Source of the DNA: an uncultured Opitutia bacterium
GTDB taxonomy: Bacteria; Verrucomicrobiota; Verrucomicrobiia; Opitutales; Opitutaceae
Assembly (NCBI GenBank): GCA_903902745.1
Contig: CAIUWA010000012.1
Location: 1 to 64,000 of the forward strand
Length of the DNA stretch: 64,000 nt
Direction: 5' to 3'
The position numbers and the translations under genes are program-made. This document shows, one piece after another, positions 57,460 to 64,000 of this stretch (its first letter is position 1; the number at the start of each line of letters is the position of its first letter). Below the pieces are notes generated by a model. That model saw nothing but the letters and a program-made list of their open reading frames with translations, did not search any database and was not told the DNA's origin.

Positions 57460-58998
57460 ATGACCCCGGAGACCGTCCTGAAGCTCACCGGGATAACCAA
57501 GCGCTTCGGCCCGCTCACCGCGAACCAGTCCATCTCCCTGCAACTGCAGCGTGGCGAAGTTCTCGCCTTGCTCGGCGAAAATGGCGCCGGCAAGAGCACC
57601 CTGATGTCGATTCTCTTCGGCCACTACGTCGCCGATGAGGGAAGCATCGAGGTCTTTGGCCGGCCGCTGCCGCCCGGCCAGCCGCGCGCCGCGCTCGCCG
57701 CCGGGATCGGCATGGTGCACCAGCATTTCGCCCTGGCGGACAACCTGACCGCCCTGGACAACATCCTCCTCGGCACCGAGTCCCTGCTCGCCCCGGTCTC
57801 GCATCGCGGCCCGGCTGCCGCCCGGATCCGGGAACTCGCCACGCGCTTCGGCCTGATGGTCGAGCCCGATGCCCGCGTGGCCGACTTGTCAGTGGGCGAG
57901 CGCCAGCGGGTCGAAATCCTGAAGGCGCTCTACCGGGGAGCAAAAATTCTCATCCTCGATGAGCCCACCGCCGTGCTCACGCCGCAGGAGAGCACAGCCC
58001 TGTTCGCCACGCTGCGCAGTATGCTGGCCGAAGGACTCTCCCTCATCTTCATCAGCCATAAGCTCGACGAGGTCCTCGCGATCAGCGACCGCATCGTCGT
58101 GCTCCGCAAAGGCGAGCTCGTGGCCGAGATGCCGGCGGCCCGGGCCAGCAAGGCCCAGCTCGCGGAAATCATGGTCGGGCGAAAGGTCACTTTGCCGGCG
58201 CGGACCGACCACGCCGGCCATGCGGCCGAGGTCGATGAACCTCCGTTGCTGAAGCTCGATCGGGTCACCGCCGCGCCGGAATCGGGTGGACGCGGACTCA
58301 GGGATTTTTCCCTGCACGTGGCCGCCGGCGAAATCGTCGCCATCGCCGGCGTGGCGGGCAACGGGCAGGATGTGCTTGCCGACTTGCTTAGCGGTTTGCT
58401 GGCGCTGCAATCCGGCCGCATCGAGTTCAAGGGCGGGCCCTGGCCCGCCAGTCCGCGCGCGCTGGTGCAGGCCGGCTGCGGCCGCGTGCCGGAGGATCGC
58501 CACCACGCCGGCACGATCGGCGACCTGCCCGTCTGGGAAAACGCCGTGCTTGAGACCTACCGGGGCGACCGGTTCGCGGGCCGCGGTTTCCGCAACAAGC
58601 CGGCCGCGATCCGGCACGCGGAAAAAATCGTCGCCGAGTACGATGTGCGGCTCACGAGCATCCACGCGGTCACGCGCACGCTCTCCGGCGGCAACATGCA
58701 AAAATTGATCCTCGGCCGCGTGCTGCTCGAGACCCCGCAGCTCGTCATCGTCAGCCAGCCGACCTGGGGTCTGGACATCGGCGCGGTCGCCTACATCCAC
58801 GAGCGGCTGCTCGCGGCCCGGGCCCGTGGCGCCGGGGTGCTTTTGATTTCCGAGGACCTTGATGAAATTTTCGCCCTGGCCGACCGGATCGGCGTGATGC
58901 ACGAGGGCGAGGTCACGGAAGCGCGGCCCACCTCGACCTGGACCATCGCGTCCATCGGACTGGCAATGGCGGGCGCCGCGGTCGAAGCCACGGTTTGA
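57460..58998 (+). CDS. BMP/nucleoside-type ABC transporter, double ATP-binding protein
   Basis: A 512-residue fusion of two ABC cassettes. First: Walker A 'GENGAGKST' (39-47), signature 'LSVGERQRVEILKAL', Walker B 'ILILDEPTAVLT'. Second: degenerate Walker A 'AGVAGNGQ' (as usual in the RbsA/NupO/YufO group), signature 'LSGGNMQKLILGRVL', then 'VSQPTWGLDIGAVAYIHERLLAARARGAGVLLISEDLDEIFALADRIGVMHEGEV'. It powers the two permeases downstream; three bases lie between its stop and the next ATG. Confidence 0.93.
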   Translation: MTPETVLKLTGITKRFGPLTANQSISLQLQRGEVLALLGENGAGKSTLMSILFGHYVADEGSIEVFGRPLPPGQPRAALAAGIGMVHQHFALADNLTALDNILLGTESLLAPVSHRGPAAARIRELATRFGLMVEPDARVADLSVGERQRVEILKALYRGAKILILDEPTAVLTPQESTALFATLRSMLAEGLSLIFISHKLDEVLAISDRIVVLRKGELVAEMPAARASKAQLAEIMVGRKVTLPARTDHAGHAAEVDEPPLLKLDRVTAAPESGGRGLRDFSLHVAAGEIVAIAGVAGNGQDVLADLLSGLLALQSGRIEFKGGPWPASPRALVQAGCGRVPEDRHHAGTIGDLPVWENAVLETYRGDRFAGRGFRNKPAAIRHAEKIVAEYDVRLTSIHAVTRTLSGGNMQKLILGRVLLETPQLVIVSQPTWGLDIGAVAYIHERLLAARARGAGVLLISEDLDEIFALADRIGVMHEGEVTEARPTSTWTIASIGLAMAGAAVEATV

Positions 58999-59001
58999 AC
59001 G

Positions 59002-60063
59002 ATGCAACTCGTGCCCTATGCCGATTCCTCGCGCTGGCGGCTCGTCCTGGCTCCTGTCTGGGCGCTCGCGGCCACTCTCGTCCTGTCGGCCTTGCTCATT
59101 GCCTGGGCCCACGCGCCCGTGGGCCGCGCGTACGCGCTGTTGCTCCAGGGGGCGTTTGGCAGCCGCTTCGCCTGGTCGGAAACACTTACACGCGCGACCC
59201 CGCTGATCCTGACCGGACTGGCCGTCGCGGTGGCCTTCCGGGCCCGGCTCTTCAACATCGGGGCCGAGGGCCAGCTCTATGCCGGGGCGCTCGCGGCCGT
59301 CGCCGTGGGCGGCCTGCATGGTGGCACGGGCTGGAACCTGCCCGTTGTGATTCTGTTTCCGGCGATGTTGGCCGCAGCCGCGCTTGCCGGCGCCTTGCTG
59401 CTGCTGGTGCCCGCGCTGCTCAAGACCCGGTTCGGCGTGGACGAGGTCGTGACCACGCTGCTGCTGAACTTCATCGCCCTCCTGCTGGTGTCACTGCTGC
59501 TCGACGGCCCGCTCAAGGATCCCGGCGCCATGGGCTGGCCGCAATCGGTGGCGCTCAATCCCGCCCTGGAAATGGCGCCCCTGCTCGCCAAGCTGCGCGT
59601 GAGCAGCGGGCTGCTCGTCGCGGTCGCGGTCGCGCTGGTGGTGTACGTCCTGAACCAGCACACCGTCCTCGGCTTTGAAATGCGCGCGGTGGGCGCCAAC
59701 GCCGTGGCCGCGCGTTTCGCCGGCATGCCGGTGGGCCGCGTCGTGCTCAAGACCGCGCTGTTGTCCGGCGCCATCGCCGGCCTCGCCGGCGCGGTCGAGG
59801 TCGCCGGGCGCACCACTTACGTCACCCTCGATATGTCCCCCGGCTATGGCTACACGGGCATCGTCATCGCCGTGCTGGCCGGGCTGCATCCGCTCGGCGT
59901 GGTGGCCGTCGCTATCTTCATCGCCGGCATCCTGATCGGTGCCGATGGCATGAGCCGCACGCTCGGTGTGCCGACCTACCTGGCCGACGTGATGGTGGCG
60001 ATCGCCCTGCTGGCGATGCTCACGTCGACCATGCTGGCGCGCTATCGGATTCGCTGGCGGTGA
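59002..60063 (+). CDS. BMP/nucleoside-type ABC transporter permease 1 (YufP-like)
   Basis: A 353-residue membrane protein with about nine helices. 'ATPLILTGLAVAVAFRARLFNIGAEGQLYAGALAA' and 'MRAVGANAVAARFAGMPVGRVVLKTALLSGAIAGLAGAVEV' are the BPD_transp_2 hallmarks of nucleoside importer permeases. The N-terminal part is longer than permease 2, as usual for the first permease of the pair. Stop 60063, next ATG 60067. Confidence 0.93.
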   Translation: MQLVPYADSSRWRLVLAPVWALAATLVLSALLIAWAHAPVGRAYALLLQGAFGSRFAWSETLTRATPLILTGLAVAVAFRARLFNIGAEGQLYAGALAAVAVGGLHGGTGWNLPVVILFPAMLAAAALAGALLLLVPALLKTRFGVDEVVTTLLLNFIALLLVSLLLDGPLKDPGAMGWPQSVALNPALEMAPLLAKLRVSSGLLVAVAVALVVYVLNQHTVLGFEMRAVGANAVAARFAGMPVGRVVLKTALLSGAIAGLAGAVEVAGRTTYVTLDMSPGYGYTGIVIAVLAGLHPLGVVAVAIFIAGILIGADGMSRTLGVPTYLADVMVAIALLAMLTSTMLARYRIRWR

Positions 60064-60066
60064 TCC

Positions 60067-60992
60067 ATGATCCACGACCTGTTCACCATTTTCGCGGCGC
60101 AAAGTTTCTGGATCGCGGTCCTTCGCATCGGCACACCGCTCATCCTCGGCACCCTGGGCGTGCTGCTGTGCGAGCGCTGCGGCGTGCTCAACCTCGGCAT
60201 CGAGGGCATCATGGTGGCGGGCGCTTACACCGGCTGGCTGGCCGTCTACCATGGGGCAAATCTCTGGGTTGGCGTGCTCGTCGGCGCCGCCACCGGCGCG
60301 GCGTTCGGGTTGCTGCATGCCCTGCTCACCGTGGGGCTGGCCCTGGCGCAGCACGTCGTCGGCCTCGGCATCACCCTGCTGGCGACGAGCCTGGCCTCGT
60401 TTTCCTACCGCCTGCATTTCCCCCGCGTGACGACCCCGCCCACCATCCAGCCCTTCGCCGAGATGCATTGGCTGCACATTCCGGTGTTGAGTGCGCAGAC
60501 TCCGCTCACCCTGCTGGCGCTCGTGCTCGTGCCGCTGGTCGGCTACGGGCTCTATCGCACACCCGCGGGCCTTGCATTGCGGATGGCCGGGGAGAATCCC
60601 GCCGTGGTCGAGGCCCAGGGCCTGAGCGTCTATGCCGTTCGCACCCTCGCCCTCGCCGCCGGGAGCGCCCTGATGGGCGTGGCGGGCGCCTACTTGACGC
60701 TCTCCGAGTTCAACGCCTTTTTTTCAACATGGTCAATGGACGCGGCTGGATCTGCGTGGCGCTGGTGGTCTTCGCCTCGTGGCGGCCGGGCAAGGCGCTG
60801 TTGGGGGCACTGCTCTTCGCGGCCTTTGATGCCCTGCAACTGCGGTTGCAGCAATCGAGCGGCGGCGTTGTGCCCTACCAGGTTTTCCTCATGCTGCCCT
60901 ATGTGCTCTCCATCCTCGCCCTTGTCATGGTCGCCCGCCGCGCGGCCTACCCGCAGGCGCTGATGAAACCCTATCGCAAGGGCGAACGCTGA
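60067..60992 (+). pseudogene. BMP/nucleoside-type ABC transporter permease 2 (YufQ-like), frameshifted
   Basis: The frame from ATG 60067 codes a good permease ('FWIAVLRIGTPLILGTLGVLLCERCGVLNLGIEGIMVAGAY', 'MAGENPAVVEAQGLSVYAVRTLALAAGSALMGVAGAYLTLSEFNAFF') up to about 60725. The other frame then continues it ('FFNMVNGRGWICVALVVFASWRPGKALLGALLFAAFDALQLRLQQ') to a stop at 60990-60992 that overlaps the ATG of codA (TGATG). The switch lies in a run of seven T's (60718-60724); one extra T restores a protein of about 308 residues. It may be a real defect, a sequencing error in the homopolymer, or slippage. Confidence 0.88.
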
Positions 60993-62281
60993 TGGACCTC
61001 ATCGTGCGCAACGCCACGCTGCCGGATGGCCGCCGCGGACTGGACCTCGCGGTGCAGGCCGGCCGCATTGCCGCCGTCGAGCCGCGGATCGCCGCGCGGG
61101 GCCGCGAGGAAATCGACGCCGCCGGCCGGCTCGTCACGCCGCCCTTCGTCGACGCCCACTTTCACCTCGATGCCACACTGTCCTACGGCCTGCCGCGCAT
61201 CAACCGCTCGGGCACGCTGCTGGAAGGCATCGCCCTCTGGGGCGAGCTGAAGCCGCTGCTGACCCACGAGGCAGTGATCGAGCGGGCACTCAAGTATTGT
61301 GACTGGGCCGTCGGACGCGGGCTGCTCGCCATCCGCTCGCATGTCGATGTGTGTGACGACCGCCTGCTGGCCGTCGAGGCCCTGCTCGAGGTCAGGAAGC
61401 GCGTCGCCCCCTACCTTGATCTTCAGCTGGTCGCGTTCCCGCAGGACGGCCTGCTACGGAGTCCGCGGGCCTTCGAGAATCTCCAGCGCGCCATCGCGCT
61501 GGGCGTCGAGGTCGTCGGCGGCATCCCGCACTTCGAGCGCACGATGGCCGAGGGCGCCGAGTCCGTGCGCCTGCTGTGCGAATTCGCCGCCGCGCGCGGA
61601 TTGCGCGTCGATCTCCACTGCGACGAGACGGACGATCCCCTTTCCCGGCACATCGAAACGCTTGCCGCCCAGACCCACCGGCTGGGCCTGCATGGCCGCG
61701 TTGTCGGCTCGCATCTCACCTCGATGCACTCGATGGACAATTACTACGTCAGCAAACTCATTCCGCTGATGAAAGAGTCCGGGGTCGCGGTCGTGGCCAA
61801 TCCACTCGTCAACATCGTCATCCAGGGCCGCCATGACACCTACCCCAAGCGCCGCGGCCTGACGCGGGTGCCCGAGCTGCTGGCGGCAGGCATCGACGTG
61901 GCGTTCGGTCAGGATTGCACGATGGATCCCTGGTACAGCCTGGGTTCCGGCGACATGCTCGATGTCGCCCACATGGGCCTGCACATCGCCCAGATGACAG
62001 GCGTCGAGGCCATGCGCGCGGCCTTCCAGGCCATCACAGAAACGCCGGCGCGCCTGCTGGGTCTGGACGGCTACGGTCTCGCGCCCGGCTGTCATGGTGA
62101 CTTCGTGCTGCTGGACGCCAGCGACCCGATCGAGGCGATCCGCCTGCGGGCGGCGCGCCTCGCCGTCGTGCGGCGCGGCCGGATCATCAGCCGTGCCCCC
62201 GCGGCGCGCGCCGAACTCAATCTGCCCGGCCGGCCGGCGCACACGGACTTCCGACTGCCGCCGGCTGGCTATGATTCCTAA
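60992..62281 (+). CDS. codA: Cytosine deaminase-type amidohydrolase (CodA-like)
   Basis: A 429-residue protein very like E. coli CodA: 'PPFVDAHFHLDATLSYG' (HxH), 'VDLHCDETDDPLSRHIETLAAQTHRLGLHGRVVGSHLTSMHSMDNYYVSKL', 'GVAVVANPLVNIVIQGRHDTYPKRRGLTRVPELLAAGIDVAFGQDCTMDPWYSLGSGDMLDVAHMGLHIAQ'. Metal and catalytic positions (HxH, the HCDE His/Glu, the SH His, the QDC Asp) are present. The residue after the catalytic Asp is Cys where CodA has Asp (D314), a specificity position, so the true ring substrate may differ. TGATG overlap with permease 2 ties it to the importer: it should deaminate what the BMP system brings in. Confidence 0.88.
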   Translation: MDLIVRNATLPDGRRGLDLAVQAGRIAAVEPRIAARGREEIDAAGRLVTPPFVDAHFHLDATLSYGLPRINRSGTLLEGIALWGELKPLLTHEAVIERALKYCDWAVGRGLLAIRSHVDVCDDRLLAVEALLEVRKRVAPYLDLQLVAFPQDGLLRSPRAFENLQRAIALGVEVVGGIPHFERTMAEGAESVRLLCEFAAARGLRVDLHCDETDDPLSRHIETLAAQTHRLGLHGRVVGSHLTSMHSMDNYYVSKLIPLMKESGVAVVANPLVNIVIQGRHDTYPKRRGLTRVPELLAAGIDVAFGQDCTMDPWYSLGSGDMLDVAHMGLHIAQMTGVEAMRAAFQAITETPARLLGLDGYGLAPGCHGDFVLLDASDPIEAIRLRAARLAVVRRGRIISRAPAARAELNLPGRPAHTDFRLPPAGYDS

Positions 62282-62333
62282 TCCGGAACGCCGGCGTTCA
62301 TGGCCCGGGAGTTTACGGCGGGAGCTTGCACCG

Positions 62334-63434
62334 ATGAAATCGTCACTCCCACAGCCAACACACCCCGCCCTTTCGGGCACCCCTCTTGATAGAGGGAACC
62401 CAATCTTCTCCCCTCTAAAAAGAGGGGTGGCACAAAGCGCCGGGGTGTGTCGGTTCGACCTCGGCGGCAGCGAACCATCCCGGTTGGGATGTCTGCTCTT
62501 GTTCTTCGCTCTGGCCGTGGCCGGAAGTGCCGCCGAGCCGGTCACTTTCTATCCGGACTGGTTTCCCGGACCACAGTTCGCCGGGTTTTATGTGGCGGCT
62601 GATCGCGGGTTTTTCCGAGAGGCCGGTCTGGAGGTGGCATTCGTGCCCTTCAAGTTCGGGGCCAAGACGAACGAGGCGATCGCCGCATCTTCGGTCTGCG
62701 CGCTGGGCAGCATCGAGGGTTACATTTTTCTCCAGCAACGCGCGGCCGGGCCGGATCTCCGCGCGCTCGCGGCGGTGCTGCAGGAAAGCCCGGCGGGCTT
62801 CATGTCGCTCACCGCGACCGGCATCGCCTCCGTGCGTGATTTTTCGGGCAAGCGCATTGGCGTGCACAAATTTGCCGACCCGCTTTATCACTGGTTCCTG
62901 CACCGCGCCGGCATGAGCGAAACCGCCGCCACGCTGGTGCCGGTCGGCAACGACCTCGGGCTGCTCACCCGCGGCGAGGTCCAGGCTATGCAAGGCTACG
63001 CCATCGAGGAGTTCGTGCGCCTGCAACAAATGACCGGCGGTCAGGCGCGCTTCCTGTCGTTCCGCGAACTCGGTTTCGATGCCTATTCCGAGATCCTCTA
63101 CACGACGGCGCCCCAGCACGCGCAACACCACGCGGCGCTTCAGGCCTTCCTCGCCGCCACGCAGCGCGGATGGATCCACGCCCTGGCGCATCCGGATGAT
63201 GCGCTGGCCGCCCTGCGGGCGCGCCTCGGGACGGACTTCGACGAGCCCTATTTGCGCGCATCCCTCGCCGCGCTGGCTCCCTATGTCAGCGGCGGCGGCC
63301 CGCCCCTCGCTCCGATGCGCCCGGAAAAATGGCGGCAGATGCAGGCCGCCTGCGTCGAGATGGGTTTTTTGGCGAAGGCGGAACCCGTGGAAAATTTCCT
63401 CCCGCCCGGACCTACTTCTTCCCCTCCGCCGTGA
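62334..63434 (+). CDS. THI5/NMT1-like substrate-binding protein with a repeat in its signal region
   Basis: A 366-residue protein from ATG 62334; GGGAG about nine bases upstream supports this start. The leader is unusually long, and the hydrophobic signal 'LGCLLLFFALAVAGSAAEP' begins only at about residue 48. Residues 8-39 come from a palindromic repeat (62358-62449) kept in frame. The mature domain opens 'FYPDWFPGPQFAGFYVAADRGFFREAGLEVAFVPF', the NMT1/THI5 pattern, with weaker match further on. No ABC partner is adjacent, so it may share the importer at 50220. A downstream start (e.g. TTG near 62485) could also be used. Confidence 0.8.
   Translation: MKSSLPQPTHPALSGTPLDRGNPIFSPLKRGVAQSAGVCRFDLGGSEPSRLGCLLLFFALAVAGSAAEPVTFYPDWFPGPQFAGFYVAADRGFFREAGLEVAFVPFKFGAKTNEAIAASSVCALGSIEGYIFLQQRAAGPDLRALAAVLQESPAGFMSLTATGIASVRDFSGKRIGVHKFADPLYHWFLHRAGMSETAATLVPVGNDLGLLTRGEVQAMQGYAIEEFVRLQQMTGGQARFLSFRELGFDAYSEILYTTAPQHAQHHAALQAFLAATQRGWIHALAHPDDALAALRARLGTDFDEPYLRASLAALAPYVSGGGPPLAPMRPEKWRQMQAACVEMGFLAKAEPVENFLPPGPTSSPPP
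62358..62449. repeat. Nested palindrome inside the signal region of the binding protein gene
   Basis: ACACACCCCGCCCTTTCGGG then CACCCCTCTTGATAGAGGG on the left; CCCCTCTAAAAAGAGGGGTG and GCACAAAGCGCCGGGGTGTG then T on the right. The outer ACACACCCCG/CGGGGTGTGT arms are perfect, as are inner CCCCTCT/AGAGGGG words. This is a dispersed-repeat style element; its length keeps the reading frame open. Confidence 0.8.
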
Positions 63435-64000
63435 TGAAGGCGATCAGCTGCGCGATCTCGGGATCGGTGTAATGCGGATGTGCCTCCATCAAGGCCCCGT
63501 CCATCATCGCCTGCGGGTTGTGAACGTATTTTTTGAAAAAATCCGCATTGTAGCCGGCAATGGCCTGGACCACCGGGAACGGCTGGGCGCATTTGGTCCC
63601 GGCGAACATCTTTCCCGGGCCTTCGTGACAGCAGGTACAGGAATTGACCCAGATCTCCCGTCCCTGCACCGCCCGCGGCGAGAGCGACGACCACGGGCCG
63701 GTATAGGCGCCGGCAAATTTCTCGGCATAGTTCGCCACCTCCACCACCGTCACGCCCCACGGTTTTTTGTGGGGCGCATCCAACATCTGCGCCACCGCGG
63801 GCGCCGCCACGGGGGAGACGGACATGACATAGGGGCCGGGATTGAACTTCAGCCCAGGGGGCGGCCAGTTCTCCGGGCCCTGGCCGTTGATCTCGAGGAC
63901 GACAAACGGCCGGTGACTCGTGATGAAGTCAGCGCGGAACACCGACGCGTAGCCATCGCTGCACGTCGCCAGCAAGACATCGGCTCCATTGTCGCGTGGC
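63412..64000 (-). CDS. c-type cytochrome (partial, N-terminus beyond window)
   Basis: The visible 196 residues end at TAG 63412-63414 and stay open to the right edge. Heme motif 'CTCCH' lies in 'REIWVNSCTCCHEGPGKMF' (CxxCH) and a later Met in 'MMDGALMEAHPHYTDPEIAQLIAFI' may be the axial ligand. The upstream part 'SDGYASVFRADFITSHRPFVVLEINGQGPENWP' is not typical of small cytochromes and suggests a fused or larger periplasmic protein. It converges on the binding protein gene and overlaps it by 23 bases. It could accept electrons from an oxidoreductase; link to the FAD enzyme at 48652 is speculative. Confidence 0.75.
   Translation of the reverse strand, partial: PRDNGADVLLATCSDGYASVFRADFITSHRPFVVLEINGQGPENWPPPGLKFNPGPYVMSVSPVAAPAVAQMLDAPHKKPWGVTVVEVANYAEKFAGAYTGPWSSLSPRAVQGREIWVNSCTCCHEGPGKMFAGTKCAQPFPVVQAIAGYNADFFKKYVHNPQAMMDGALMEAHPHYTDPEIAQLIAFITAEGKK

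Overview
The window looks like a chromosomal segment of a high-GC Gram-negative bacterium, most likely a verrucomicrobial (Opitutaceae-like) genome. The pointers are two TonB-dependent receptors without SusD partners, an Mla/MCE lipid-transport operon, DUF1080, DUF4159 and DUF3891 proteins, an ECF sigma factor with a long C-terminal extension, and many long palindromic intergenic repeats. This placement is an inference from gene style, not from a marker gene. No rRNA, tRNA or CRISPR array was seen.

Layout. 1-131: truncated end of an IS481-type element. 239-3955 (-): four-gene Mla-like operon (STAS-MlaE permease, MlaF ATPase, MlaD MCE protein, auxiliary lipoprotein). 4017-13954: housekeeping and regulatory genes: HAD phosphatase, RecD2-like helicase, ECF sigma factor fused to a membrane/extracytoplasmic domain, a hybrid histidine kinase that has lost its phospho-histidine, DUF1080 protein, SSS transporter. 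14270-21090 (-): a decaying tandem family of TIR-transmembrane-TPR genes (two large, one internally deleted, one reduced to about 28 codons). 21372-26789: M16 peptidase, DUF4159 protein, multicopper oxidase, and a small IS5-like MITE inside another palindrome. 26954-31077 (+): SLOG-4TM protein, patatin phospholipase and a lipoprotein, a candidate nucleotide-sensing membrane-attack module. 31163-37894: PrcB_C protein, pRiA4b ORF-3-like protein, then a two-gene operon of DUF4062-TM-repeat protein (seven exact 50-residue repeats) and TIR-TM-WD40 protein.

38034-64000: an uptake and catabolism island for a nitrogen heterocycle or amide. One TonB receptor sits behind a well-formed TPP riboswitch. 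A nine-gene minus-strand run (RidA, creatininase-like pseudoenzyme, creatininase, DUF3891, cytosine-deaminase-like hydrolase, DUF2165, amidohydrolase, acetamidase/formamidase, RidA) diverges from a plus-strand run (FAD oxidoreductase, small ORF, NitT/ThiXYZ-type ABC importer with a THI5-like binding lipoprotein, second TonB receptor). After a terminator come a secreted DUF985 cupin, a BMP-type nucleoside ABC importer with one frameshifted permease, a CodA-type deaminase and a second THI5-like binding protein. A c-type cytochrome runs off the right edge. The parts suggest capture of a pyrimidine-like compound (thiamine precursor, cytosine/creatinine-like ring or pterin) across both membranes, then deamination, ring opening and amide hydrolysis. 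The substrate is not proven.

A second theme is repeat DNA: long imperfect palindromes separate many genes, and three repeat units lie in frame inside coding regions (RecD2-like helicase, M16 peptidase linker, signal peptide of the last binding protein). A REP-like unit also sits at the break in the TIR array.
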